64,000 nt of DNA, from the NCBI RefSeq assembly GCF_014205295.1, contig NZ_JACHNF010000001.1, positions 1,984,001 to 2,048,000 of the forward strand, given 5' to 3'. The DNA is from Kribbella solani (GTDB taxonomy: Bacteria; Actinomycetota; Actinomycetes; Propionibacteriales; Kribbellaceae). The translations under genes and the position numbers were made by a program. The notes below the pieces were generated by a model. It saw only the letters and a program-made list of their open reading frames with translations. It was not told where the DNA came from and searched no databases. This document shows positions 28,844 through 39,029 of this stretch, in pieces. The stretch's first letter is position 1. Each line of letters opens with the position of its first letter.

Positions 28844-29908
28844 ATGAGCCAGGCGATCGTGGACGGACTGACCCAACTGGTCGAGGTACTGATTGCCGAC
28901 GGGTACCAGGTCATCGGACCGACGGTGTCGGGCGGCGCGATCGTACTGGCCGAGCTCACCGGCGCCGGCCAACTGCCGGCCGGCTGGGGTGTCGAGACGG
29001 GTCCGGGGTACTACCGGCTGCGGCGCCGCGACGACGACGCGCTGTTCGCGCATTCGGCCGGACCCCAGTCGTGGAAGACGTTCCTGCACCCACCGCGGCG
29101 GAAGCTGTGGTCCACGGACACGAACGGCCCGTTCGAGCCGGCTGAGCCGGATCGGCCGCGGTACGCGCTGCTCGGCGTCCGCGGCTGCGACCTGGCCGCG
29201 ATCGGCAAGCTTCGGGACGTGCTGCGGCTGGACGGAGCGTTCGAGGCCCGGCATCAGTCGCTGTTCGTCGTGGCGGTGAACTGCACCGAGCCCGGCGGGG
29301 TCTGCTTCTGCGCTTCGATGGGGACCGGGCCGGCCGCCGGCCCCGGCGCGGACCTGACACTCACCGAACTGACCGGCCACTTCGTCGTCGAGCCCGGTAC
29401 GGACGCCGGCCGGGCGCTGCTCGACCGCATCGATCATCGCGACGCGCACGCGGACGAGGCCGGGAACGCGCGGGCGGCAGTCGACGCCGCGACGCAGCGG
29501 ATGGGGCGCGCCATGCCCGAAGTCGACCTGCGGGCCTTGCTGGCCGGCAGCCGCGAGTCGCCGCACTGGGCGGACGTCGCCGAACGATGCCTGATCTGTG
29601 GCAACTGCACGATGGTGTGCCCGACCTGTTTCTGCACCACGACCGAGGACGTCACCGACCTGACCGGCGACCACGCCGAACGGTGGCAACGCTGGTCCTC
29701 GTGCTTCGAACTCGACTTCTCCTACCTGCATGGCGGCAGTGTCCGGGCCTCCGGCGAGAGCCGCTACCGGCAATGGATCACCCACAAACTCAGCACCTGG
29801 TACGACCAGTTCGGCGGCTCCGGCTGCGTCGGTTGTGGCCGCTGCATCGCCTGGTGTCCCGTCGGCATCGACATCACCGAAGAAGCCGGGCGGCTCGCCG
29901 ATGCCTGA
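28844..29908 (+). CDS. hydB: Sulfhydrogenase beta subunit, 4Fe-4S dicluster protein
   Basis: A 354-residue electron-transfer subunit. The N-terminal two thirds match the HydB/AsrA-like domain ([22 protein letters not shown]). The C-terminus has two ferredoxin motifs, [16 protein letters not shown] and [17 protein letters not shown], which should carry electrons between the hydrogenase dimer and the flavoprotein HydG. It is divergent from hydD and followed by a 44-codon ORF and hydG, all overlapping. Confidence 0.87.
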   Translation: MSQAIVDGLTQLVEVLIADGYQVIGPTVSGGAIVLAELTGAGQLPAGWGVETGPGYYRLRRRDDDALFAHSAGPQSWKTFLHPPRRKLWSTDTNGPFEPAEPDRPRYALLGVRGCDLAAIGKLRDVLRLDGAFEARHQSLFVVAVNCTEPGGVCFCASMGTGPAAGPGADLTLTELTGHFVVEPGTDAGRALLDRIDHRDAHADEAGNARAAVDAATQRMGRAMPEVDLRALLAGSRESPHWADVAERCLICGNCTMVCPTCFCTTTEDVTDLTGDHAERWQRWSSCFELDFSYLHGGSVRASGESRYRQWITHKLSTWYDQFGGSGCVGCGRCIAWCPVGIDITEEAGRLADA

Positions 29909-30035
29909 CCTCTACGACGGCCTGACGGCGCACGAACGCGAGTACGTGCTGACGCGACAGCTGATGGCCGTACTCCTCGATCGGCTGCAGTCGACACGTG
30001 CGCGGTTGCTGGACCTGTACGCCGATCATGGCTGA
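29901..30035 (+). CDS. Small protein (44 aa) between hydB and hydG
   Basis: The short frame [16 protein letters not shown]... overlaps the hydB stop by eight bases and the hydG start by eight. The spacing of the cluster leaves no other sense for these bases. The product is predicted all-helical and amphipathic, with no cysteine. No family recognised. It could be a small hydrogenase accessory or assembly subunit, or a coupling leader for hydG. The main support is position and coding-like composition. Confidence 0.5.
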   Translation: MPDLYDGLTAHEREYVLTRQLMAVLLDRLQSTRARLLDLYADHG

Positions 30036-30846
30036 GCCGATGCTTCCGGTTCGGTACCGGGTGGCCGGGCGCACGATCGAGAACCAGGACTCGGCGACGC
30101 TCCGGCTGGAGCCGGTCGATCAGCCGCTGGCTCCGTTCCGTCCGGGTCAGTTCGCGATGCTCTACGCGTACGGCGTCGGCGAGGTACCGATCTCGATCAG
30201 CGGCACCGCCGGCGGGACGCTGCTGCACACTGTCCGGTCGGTCGGAGCGGTCAGCCGCGCTCTGCACGACGCCACCGTCGGAACCGTGATCGGTGTCCGC
30301 GGACCGTTCGGTACCACCTGGGCGCCGGAAGATGCCATCGGCAACGATCTGGTCATCGTGGCCGGCGGCGTCGGGCTGGCACCGCTGCGTCCGGTCGTAC
30401 TGGCCGCGCTGGCCGGGCGCCCGGCGTACCGCGGAGTGGTGGTGATCGCCGGTGCGCGGACCCCGGACGAGTTCTTGTTCCGCGCCGAACTGGACGCCTG
30501 GGCGGCACGCGACGACGTCGACGTCGAGCTCACCGTCGATGCCCCGGCGGCCGGATGGGACGGCACCGTCGGGTTCGTCACCGAGCCGCTGGCCCAGCTG
30601 CGGCTCGATCCGGAGCGAACCGTCGCGTTCCTCTGCGGCCCGGAGCCGATGATGCGCTTCAGCGCCCGCGTCCTGCGCCGCGCGCGGGTGCCCGCCGAGC
30701 GGATTCAGGTGTCGCTCGAACGGTCGATGAAGTGCGGAATCGCGCTGTGCGGGCACTGCCAGCTCGGACCGTTGCTCGTCTGCCGCGACGGTCCGGTCGT
30801 GACCTACGCCGTCGCCGCACCACTGCTCGCCGTACCGGAGCTGTGA
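30028..30846 (+). CDS. hydG: Sulfhydrogenase gamma subunit, FAD/NAD(P)-binding
   Basis: A 272-residue ferredoxin-reductase-type flavoprotein. The FAD domain includes RPGQFAMLYAYGVGEVPISIS. The nucleotide domain begins VAGGVGLAPLRPV near residue 112 and has FLCGPEPMMRF. The C-terminus carries the 2Fe-2S cysteines MKCGIALCGHCQLG...VCRDGP. It should pass electrons between NAD(P)(H) and the hydrogenase. The ATG at 30028 lies inside the preceding 44-codon ORF. Confidence 0.87.
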   Translation: MAEPMLPVRYRVAGRTIENQDSATLRLEPVDQPLAPFRPGQFAMLYAYGVGEVPISISGTAGGTLLHTVRSVGAVSRALHDATVGTVIGVRGPFGTTWAPEDAIGNDLVIVAGGVGLAPLRPVVLAALAGRPAYRGVVVIAGARTPDEFLFRAELDAWAARDDVDVELTVDAPAAGWDGTVGFVTEPLAQLRLDPERTVAFLCGPEPMMRFSARVLRRARVPAERIQVSLERSMKCGIALCGHCQLGPLLVCRDGPVVTYAVAAPLLAVPEL

Positions 30847-30870
30847 CCCGCCGAAGGTCCGCCGGAACCG

Positions 30871-30884
30871 GTGACGTTCGTCCC
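30871..30884. promoter_or_regulatory. DosR-like box upstream of SPW gene
   Basis: GTGACGTTCGTCCC, one mismatch in the first arm and none in the second. It lies 83 bases before the SPW start. Confidence 0.45.
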
Positions 30885-30966
30885 TACGGCCTTGCCCGCG
30901 GCCGGACCACGATCGAAATGAGGGGACCGATCGCTCCGGTCGGCCCGCCGGGAAAGAGAGAGGGAG

Positions 30967-31347
30967 ATGAGCGACATGGCAGACATTCAGTCGACTGCCT
31001 GGACGCGCCCGCAGGACTGGCTGAGCCTGCTCGCGGGCCTGTACCTGGCTCTGTCGCCACTGTGGGTCACGGTTGACACCACCGGGACCTGGGCGATGTC
31101 CGTGATCGGAGGGGTGGTCGCCGTGCTGGCGCTGATCGCGCTTGCCATGCCGGGCGCCTACTTCGACGAAGGTGTCACCGCGGTCGGTGGGGTCGCGGCG
31201 TTCATCGCGCCGTGGGTGTTCACCTACACCGACGCGACAGCGGCCGCGTGGACCTCGTGGATCGCGGGTGGTGTGGTGGTTCTCGCCGCACTGGCCGCCA
31301 TGCCGGCCAGCCGGTCGGTCTACCGCCACGAGCACCACCTCGCCTGA
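30967..31347 (+). CDS. SPW-repeat membrane protein
   Basis: A 126-residue protein with four hydrophobic helices and two SPW-type repeats: LYLALSPLWV (residues 24-33) and AAFIAPWVFTY. This small membrane family (PF03779) has no known biochemical role and is frequent in actinobacteria and rhizobia. Two starts are possible, 30967 or 30976; the second gives better spacing from GAGAGGGAG. It is a single gene downstream of hydG with its own GGGAC-type box. A strong hairpin follows its stop. Confidence 0.8.
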   Translation: MSDMADIQSTAWTRPQDWLSLLAGLYLALSPLWVTVDTTGTWAMSVIGGVVAVLALIALAMPGAYFDEGVTAVGGVAAFIAPWVFTYTDATAAAWTSWIAGGVVVLAALAAMPASRSVYRHEHHLA

Positions 31348-31356
31348 CCGCGATCG

Positions 31357-31388
31357 GCCGGATGCGCCGGCGATCCGGCGCATCCGGC
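31357..31388. terminator. Strong hairpin between SPW and ATPase subunit D genes
   Basis: Bases 31357-31370 and 31375-31388 are perfect 14-base inverted arms around the tetraloop CGAT. It sits between convergent genes and can serve both strands. No T-run, as is common in actinobacteria. Confidence 0.7.
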
Positions 31389-31409
31389 GCGGCCTGGGTC
31401 TACGGGGCC

Positions 31410-31445
31410 GTCGCTTGGCCGCAAAGAGTCGCTTGGCCGCAAAGA
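31410..31445. repeat. Perfect 18-bp tandem duplication
   Basis: The unit GTCGCTTGGCCGCAAAGA occurs twice without a gap (31410-31427, 31428-31445), just past the stop codon of the subunit D gene. Confidence 0.85.
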
Positions 31446-31449
31446 TCTT

Positions 31450-32043
31450 TCACGATTCGTGCCCGCGACGGGCTGCCCAGCGCAGCCTGACGTTCTCCTC
31501 CCGTTCGGACTCGTCGAGGCGCTGAACGAGCACGGTCAGCTGCTGCTCCAGCTTCGGGATCCAGCGCAGCTGGAGCGCGCGCTGCTGCTGCCGGGTCAGC
31601 GCCAGCTCCGCCGACAGCAGGACGACGGCCCGTTGGACGGCCGCGAGTTCGAGCGCCGCCGCCAGCGCCGTACGGTGTTCCCGGATGGCCTGGACCAGAG
31701 CCGAACTACCGGCCGGGTACGGTTCCGGGCCGAAGGTCACGCCGACACCGGCCGGGTGCCTGATGCCCATCGTCACGTCGTACTCGACGGCGACCTCGAC
31801 AGTTGCCTCCGGCAGCGACGCGAGCAGGGTCCGCTCGCCGTCCAGGGCATTGCTTCGGCGCAGCCACAGCGCCGCCGTCCGCGCCTTGCGTTCGAAGTCC
31901 TCGGCGGCGCGGCCCGCCACCAGCTCGAGCCGCTCGCATTCGACGGCGAGAGCACGCTGCTTGCGATCCAGCAGTTCCACCGCCCGCCGGGCCGTCGCCA
32001 GCCGGGCGGTGAGGACGAGACGCCCCGACCTTCCGCTGTTCAT
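31450..32043 (-). CDS. A/V-type ATPase subunit D (central stalk)
   Basis: A 197-residue, largely coiled-coil protein. RSGRLVLTARLATARRAVELLDRKQRAL at the N-terminus and the long C-terminal helix match the V-type subunit D family, the rotor shaft equivalent to F-type gamma. The start at 32043 overlaps the subunit B stop by four bases. It ends the ATPase operon. Confidence 0.85.
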   Translation of the reverse strand: MNSGRSGRLVLTARLATARRAVELLDRKQRALAVECERLELVAGRAAEDFERKARTAALWLRRSNALDGERTLLASLPEATVEVAVEYDVTMGIRHPAGVGVTFGPEPYPAGSSALVQAIREHRTALAAALELAAVQRAVVLLSAELALTRQQQRALQLRWIPKLEQQLTVLVQRLDESEREENVRLRWAARRGHES

Positions 32044-33410
32044 CGGTCCCCCAGATGCTCGTCCAGCAAGGCTTCCGAAACCATCGTCAGCTCGCGCCGC
32101 GGCAGTACCGACACCGCCGTCCACAGCCGGTCCAAGGTGTCGCCGAAGCCGCGCGCTTCGTCCGTTCGCTGGCGCAGCAGCGCGTCCTCGAGCGCGGTCG
32201 CGTACGTCAGATAGCCGCGATCGGTGCCGCTCAGCGCGCCGGTACCGATCAGATCGGCCAGCTCCGCGGCCTGCCGTGCCCGGGCCAGCGCCGCGATGGC
32301 CTGCGCGGCGAGCTCAAGATGATCGTCGCGGGTGCGGCCCGGCCCGGCGCCGTGCCGCATCAACCGGGACAGCGATCCGAGGACGTCCAGCGGCGGGTAC
32401 AGGCCGCGGGCGTGCAGATCGCCGGCCAGCACGATCTGTCCCTCGGTGATGTAGCCGGTCAGATCGGGTACCGGGTGCGTGATGTCACCGGCGGGCATGG
32501 TGAGTACCGGCATGATCGTCACGGAGCCCGGCCGCCCACGGATCCGGCCGCACCGTTCGTAGAGCGATGCCAGGTCGCTGTACAGATACCCCGGGTACGC
32601 CCGCCGCGCCGGGATCTCCTGACGCGCCGCCGCGACCTCGCGGACCGCCTCGCAGTAGCTGGTCAGGTCGGACATCACCACCAGCACGTGGCTGCCGCCC
32701 ACGAACGCGAGGTCCTCGGCGATCGTCAACGCGACCCGCGGCGTCAGCAACCGCTCGATCACCGGGTCGTCGGCGCTGTTCAGCACCATCACCAGTTCAC
32801 CGGCGGCGGCCCGCGGCTCCAGCGCCGTCCGGACGAAGTCGATCTCCGCGTGCGGCAGCCCCATCGCCGCGAACACCACCACGAACGGATCGCCGCCGGC
32901 CGACGCCTGCGCCCCGATCTGGGTGGCTAGCTCGAGGTGCGGCAGTCCCGGTACGGAGAAGATCGGCAGCTTCTGGCCGCGGACCAGGGTGGTCAGCGCG
33001 TCGATCCCGGAGACCCCGGTCAGCACCGGCTCGCGCGGCGACTCCCGCTCGACCGGATTGAGCGGCCATCCGTTCACCGCGGCCGTCTCCGCGCCGGTGA
33101 CCGGCGGGCCGCCGTCGAGCGGCTCGCCGCGTCCGTCGCAGGTCCGGCCGAGCCAACCCCGGCCCAGCGGTATCCGGAACGCGCTGCCGCTGAATCGGAC
33201 GCCGGCTCCCCCGCGCCGCAGCCCCACCGTGCCCTCCAGGACCTGGACGACGGCGAGATCATCGGCCACTTCGAGGACCACGCCATGCCGCTCGCTACCG
33301 TCGTCGGCCTTGATCACGGCCGACTCGTCCCAGCCGACGCCACGGACGCCACGCACCACCAGGAGCGACCCTTCCAGGGACCGCACGTCGCCGTACTCGA
33401 TGTCCGTCAT
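32040..33410 (-). CDS. ntpB: A/V-type ATPase subunit B (non-catalytic)
   Basis: A 456-residue regulatory subunit. Its degenerate nucleotide-binding region FSVPGLPHLELATQIGAQA lacks a proper Walker A lysine, as expected for B. EIPARRAYPGYLYSDLASLYERCGR is the family signature near residue 260. It pairs with the catalytic A subunit, whose gene overlaps by four bases. Confidence 0.92.
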   Translation of the reverse strand: MTDIEYGDVRSLEGSLLVVRGVRGVGWDESAVIKADDGSERHGVVLEVADDLAVVQVLEGTVGLRRGGAGVRFSGSAFRIPLGRGWLGRTCDGRGEPLDGGPPVTGAETAAVNGWPLNPVERESPREPVLTGVSGIDALTTLVRGQKLPIFSVPGLPHLELATQIGAQASAGGDPFVVVFAAMGLPHAEIDFVRTALEPRAAAGELVMVLNSADDPVIERLLTPRVALTIAEDLAFVGGSHVLVVMSDLTSYCEAVREVAAARQEIPARRAYPGYLYSDLASLYERCGRIRGRPGSVTIMPVLTMPAGDITHPVPDLTGYITEGQIVLAGDLHARGLYPPLDVLGSLSRLMRHGAGPGRTRDDHLELAAQAIAALARARQAAELADLIGTGALSGTDRGYLTYATALEDALLRQRTDEARGFGDTLDRLWTAVSVLPRRELTMVSEALLDEHLGDR

Positions 33411-35131
33411 GGCAACGCCTCGAGTGCCGCCATCACGGTGGCACGGCAGGTGGACAGGTCCGGCGCCTCCTCGCGCGCCCGCACCAGCGGGCCGAAGTCG
33501 AACTCCTCGATCGCCGCCGCGGCAATCCCCTGATCGATCAGAGCCAGACAGCGGTCGATCACGTCCAGGACGAGCTGCAGCAGAGCCGCGCCGCGCTCGG
33601 CGGAGCAGGTCGCGTCGACCGCACTCAGCGCGCTCTGTGCGAGGACGGCGTCCCGGATCAGCCGGCCGCCGAGGATCGTCATCCGTTCCCGGCCGGGCAG
33701 CGTTCGGGTCCCGACGATCTCGGCCAGTTCGCTCAGCCGCGCGGCCCCGGCGAGTACGTCCAGAGCACGGGCCCGGCGCGCTGCCCAGCCGGCGTTACCG
33801 TGGCCCGCGTGCCAACCGGCCACCGCACCGGCGTCATGCGAGTACGAGGCCGACCAGCTGACCGGGGGATAGTGCCGTGCGTACGCGAGGTCGCGGTCCA
33901 GGCACCACACGCCGCGGACGAACCGCTCGGTCGCGGTGGTGACCGGCTCGGTCAGGTCCCCACCGGGCGGCGACACCGCGCCGACGACGGTGACCGCCGC
34001 GGTGCGCCCGCCGTGGGTACGGACCCGGCCGGCGCGCTCGTAGAACGCCGCGAGCGACGAGGACAGGTCTGCCGGATACCCCTCCTCCGCGGGCAACGCG
34101 CCGGTCCGCGAGGCGAACTCGCGCAGCGCCTCGGCCCACCGCGAGGTCGAGTCGGCGACCACGACCGCGTGGTACCCCATGTCGCGGAAGTACTCGGCGA
34201 CCGTGATCGCGGTGAAGACACTGGCCTCCCGCGCCATCATCGGCATGTTCGACGTGTTCGCCAGGATCACCGTGCGGTCGATCATCCGGCCGCCGGTCCG
34301 GGGGTCGGTCAGCTCGGCCAGATCGCCCAGTACGTCGGCCATCTCGTTGCCCCGTTCGCCGCATCCGACGTACACGATGACGTCCGCGTCGCACCATTTC
34401 GCGAGTTGCTGCAGCAGCACGGTCTTTCCGGTGCCGAAACCACCCGGTACGGCGGTACTCGAACCAGCCCCGATCGGGAACAGCAGATCCAGTACCCGCT
34501 GCCCGGTCCGCAGCGGCGCGAAGGACTCTTCCCGGGCGGCGAACGGCCGCGGCCGCCGGACCGGCCACTGCTCGAACAACCCGATCTCCGTGGCGCCGAT
34601 CCGGGCGACCACCTCGTCCTCCGCCAGCTTGCCGGCGCTCGCCACGAACCGCAGCTCACCACCGGCGCCCGGCGGTACCAGCACGCGGTGCTCGATCGAG
34701 CCCGCATCGGCGACCGTGCCCAGTACCGCACCGGCCGCAAGCTCTTGCCCAGCCGCCGCACTCGGTACGAACTGCCACCGGGCGGACGACTGCTCCGCGG
34801 GGACCAGGGGCTGCGGGGAGAGCCAGATCGGTGCCGACGACAGCGGCCGCAACAGGCCATCGAAGACCCGCCCGAGCAACCCCGGCCCCAGCCGCGCCGA
34901 CAGCGGGCGCCCGGTGCGGCGAACCGGATCGTCCGTCATCAGCCCGCCGGTGTACTCGAACGCCTGCAGTGTGACCGTTCCGCCGTCGATCGCGACCACC
35001 TCAGCCGGAATCCGCCGGTCACTCAGCTCCACCACCTCGTACATCGCCGCGTCCGGTATGCCCACCGCCTCGACCAGCGGCCCGTTGACCCGGCGAATCC
35101 GGCCCATCCGCTCTCCGTCCGGCCGCGTCAT
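33407..35131 (-). CDS. ntpA: A/V-type ATPase catalytic subunit A
   Basis: A 574-residue catalytic subunit. Walker A is GGFGTGKT near residues 230-238, then KWCDADVIVYVGCGERGNEM, and VVADSTSRWAEALREFASRTGALPAEEGYP is a hallmark block. The V/A-specific non-homologous insert is present between the N-terminal barrel and the nucleotide domain. The start is ATG at 35131, overlapping the subunit E stop; an ATG three codons upstream is less likely. Confidence 0.93.
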   Translation of the reverse strand: MTRPDGERMGRIRRVNGPLVEAVGIPDAAMYEVVELSDRRIPAEVVAIDGGTVTLQAFEYTGGLMTDDPVRRTGRPLSARLGPGLLGRVFDGLLRPLSSAPIWLSPQPLVPAEQSSARWQFVPSAAAGQELAAGAVLGTVADAGSIEHRVLVPPGAGGELRFVASAGKLAEDEVVARIGATEIGLFEQWPVRRPRPFAAREESFAPLRTGQRVLDLLFPIGAGSSTAVPGGFGTGKTVLLQQLAKWCDADVIVYVGCGERGNEMADVLGDLAELTDPRTGGRMIDRTVILANTSNMPMMAREASVFTAITVAEYFRDMGYHAVVVADSTSRWAEALREFASRTGALPAEEGYPADLSSSLAAFYERAGRVRTHGGRTAAVTVVGAVSPPGGDLTEPVTTATERFVRGVWCLDRDLAYARHYPPVSWSASYSHDAGAVAGWHAGHGNAGWAARRARALDVLAGAARLSELAEIVGTRTLPGRERMTILGGRLIRDAVLAQSALSAVDATCSAERGAALLQLVLDVIDRCLALIDQGIAAAAIEEFDFGPLVRAREEAPDLSTCRATVMAALEALP

Positions 35132-35664
35132 CGCGTCCACAGCCCGGCCACCTCCGATCCGGATCGAGCCAGCGCGCGATCGGCCAGCACGGGCAGGCTC
35201 AGGTCGATCCGCTCGCTGCCGGCGGACGCCACGATGCCTCCGTCCGGGCTCTCCTCGACGGCCGCCCCGGCGCCGAGCTGCCTGCGCGCCGCGTCGATCA
35301 GCAACTGGCGGAGGCCGGCGTACTCCGGCGTTCCGGCCAGTGCCGACGCGGCCGTGCGGCAGCGGCGACGCAACTCGTCGTAGAGTTCCCGCTGCGCGAA
35401 CAGGGCCGACCGCCGGGACTCCCGCCGGGTCTGCGCCATTCGGGCCGCCAGCGACGCGTTGGCGTCGGCCGCCCCGGCCGCGCGCGCCTCCGCCACGAGA
35501 TGGTCCGCGGTACGGCGCGCCTGATCGAGCAGCTCGTCTCGCTGCGACTCCGCCTTGCGCGACATGTCCGCGGCATCGGCGCGAGCCGCGGCCAGCAAGG
35601 CCGCCCGAACCGTATCCAGCGCCGCGCCGGCCCCGGCCGGCGCGACCGCGCGCGGGTCACTCAT
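35128..35664 (-). CDS. A/V-type ATPase subunit E (peripheral stalk)
   Basis: A 178-residue protein with a long Ala/Arg/Glu-rich helix (about residues 20-105) and a compact C-terminal domain, the organisation of V-type subunit E. It overlaps the subunit F gene by eight bases and subunit A by four. Assignment relies on length, helix pattern and operon position. Confidence 0.75.
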   Translation of the reverse strand: MSDPRAVAPAGAGAALDTVRAALLAAARADAADMSRKAESQRDELLDQARRTADHLVAEARAAGAADANASLAARMAQTRRESRRSALFAQRELYDELRRRCRTAASALAGTPEYAGLRQLLIDAARRQLGAGAAVEESPDGGIVASAGSERIDLSLPVLADRALARSGSEVAGLWTR

Positions 35665-35898
35665 CGGGCAGCACCACCGTCAGCACGGCTGCTGTGCCGA
35701 GTCGCTCCGGACCGAGCGCATCGGCTGCCGCCGCGGTCAGCAGCACGACGCCGACCGCCGCGGGCAGCCTGGACCACTGGAGCCGCACCTCGTCAGGTGT
35801 GGTTGCCATCAGCAACCTTGCGCCCGCCAGTCCGTAGCCGGCCGCACGGCTCGGCGCACCGAGGACGGCCACCTGTGTCATCCGGGTCATCAGGGTCA

Positions 35899-35899
<1 letters not shown>
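35657..35899 (-). CDS. A/V-type ATPase subunit F
   Basis: An about 80-residue protein beginning MTQVAVLGAPSRAAGYGLAGARL, the alpha/beta start of subunit F, which sits in the central stalk and regulates ATP hydrolysis. Three in-frame ATG codons (35899, 35890, 35881) are candidates. The first forms a TGATG overlap with the proteolipid stop and is preceded by GGGGAAGG. Confidence 0.75.
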
Positions 35900-37583
<1,684 letters not shown>

Positions 37584-37602
37584 CCGTACCGGCCGGACGG
37601 CG

Positions 37603-38595
37603 TCACGCCATGACCCCGAAGACGTCGAGTGCATCGAGCACCTCCCCCGGGCCGGCGCCGTACGCCGCGTCTCCGAGTGCGACCCGCACCCGCCAGCCGT
37701 CAGCTGCCAAGACCGCCACCGCACCCAGAACCGGTGTCACGCCCGGCGTTCCGTCGCGGAGCAGCCGGAACCCGTCGGACTCGATCCGGGCTGCCAGCCT
37801 CGCCTCGGCCCGCCAGAGCTCGCCGGGTGTGGCGATGCCGTCCAGGACCCACCGGCCCGGGACCGGCGTCGCGGCGCGCAGGTCCGGGACCGACCGGGCC
37901 CGCTCCCAGCCCGATCCGATCAGCGGCGCGGCTGCCCGCACCAGCCTCCCGGCCGGGCCACTTGTTGCTACCAGCAACTGTTTGGCGATGATCAGGACCG
38001 CGGCGCCGGTCACCCATTCGGCCGTCTGCGGCGCCGCGGCCACGATCATCCCCAACCAGCGCAGGACCAGGACGTCGTGCAGATTCGCGGCCCAGTCGTC
38101 GCCAGGATCACCCCACGGCGAGGCAGCGAGCGCGGATCGCAACTCCACGGGCGACGTGGTGGCAGCGATCCGCGGCCAGGACAGCGCCAGGCTGCCCAGA
38201 TCCTGGTACGCCGGCCACCGCCCCGCACCAGGCGACCCAGGTACCGCGGCCAGCACCCGGGCGTGTGCTTCGATGTTCATGAGTTCGTAGCGCGCGCCGA
38301 GCGCCCGGGCCAGACCGGCCGCGGACCGCGGCAGCCAGCCGGCCAGGACGCGCAACTGCCACAGCTCCACGGCCGCGACCGCCCATTCCACCTCCGGTAG
38401 CGTCGTACCTGCTGCTGCCGGACGTGCGTACGTCGTACCCGGGACACCCGCTCGTGCATACGCGGTGCCGTCAAGCAGACCGAGCGCGTCGGCGAAACTC
38501 TGGGCCGACGCGATCCGGCGGGCAGCGCCGGCGCCGAGTCGACGGCGGGCCATAGCCTTCGCGCGGACGGTCGCCGCAACCCAGCCCGCGCTCAC
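37603..38595 (-). CDS. A/V-type ATPase subunit C (d-type)
   Basis: A 330-residue alpha-helical protein, in the length range of the V-type C/d subunit that links the central stalk to the c-ring. Weak but consistent blocks include ARYELMNIEAHARVLA and LLRWLGMIVAAAPQ-like helices. It starts with GTG at 38595, overlapping the upstream gene by four bases. Assignment is helped strongly by operon position. Confidence 0.68.
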   Translation of the reverse strand: MSAGWVAATVRAKAMARRRLGAGAARRIASAQSFADALGLLDGTAYARAGVPGTTYARPAAAGTTLPEVEWAVAAVELWQLRVLAGWLPRSAAGLARALGARYELMNIEAHARVLAAVPGSPGAGRWPAYQDLGSLALSWPRIAATTSPVELRSALAASPWGDPGDDWAANLHDVLVLRWLGMIVAAAPQTAEWVTGAAVLIIAKQLLVATSGPAGRLVRAAAPLIGSGWERARSVPDLRAATPVPGRWVLDGIATPGELWRAEARLAARIESDGFRLLRDGTPGVTPVLGAVAVLAADGWRVRVALGDAAYGAGPGEVLDALDVFGVMA

Positions 38596-39029
38596 CGGAC
38601 CAGCCCTTGCACGTCGGCCCGCAACCGGTCCAGGACCAGTGCGACAAAGTCGTCCATCCGCTGCGAGCCGGCCTGCCGGAGGTCTCCGGTGTCCTCCGTC
38701 GCGGTGGCTCGCGTCCGCGCCACCTCCGCATCGCCACGGGCCTGAATCGCCGCGGCGATCTCTGCTCGCTCGCCGACCGCCTGGGTACGCGCGGCGGCCA
38801 CCAGCGCGGCCGCGTCGGTCCGGGCGGCCGCGACCATGCCCGCGGCCTCGTGTCCCGCGTGGGCACGCACCTCATCGCACTCCGCGATCGTGGCATCGAG
38901 GGCCACGAAGACGCCGGCGAGTTCCGCCGGTACGCCGGAGCGCGCGTCCTCCGGTACCCCGACCGGACCCGCGCCACCCGGCGCACCGACCGGACGGAAC
39001 CGCCACAACCGGTCCAGCATCGTGCTCAT
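38592..39029 (-). CDS. A/V-type ATPase peripheral-stalk G/H-like subunit
   Basis: A 145-residue protein dominated by one long Ala-rich helix (about residues 35-125) of the kind found in subunit H/G, which pairs with E to build the peripheral stalk. It overlaps both the CtpF-like gene upstream and subunit C downstream. The family call is by helix pattern and context only. Confidence 0.55.
   Translation of the reverse strand: MSTMLDRLWRFRPVGAPGGAGPVGVPEDARSGVPAELAGVFVALDATIAECDEVRAHAGHEAAGMVAAARTDAAALVAAARTQAVGERAEIAAAIQARGDAEVARTRATATEDTGDLRQAGSQRMDDFVALVLDRLRADVQGLVR

Noticed and set aside
28736..29785. N-terminal extension of the hydrogenase small subunit across hydB
   Set aside because: Antisense to a well-supported gene; the conserved small-subunit sequence begins at 28735.
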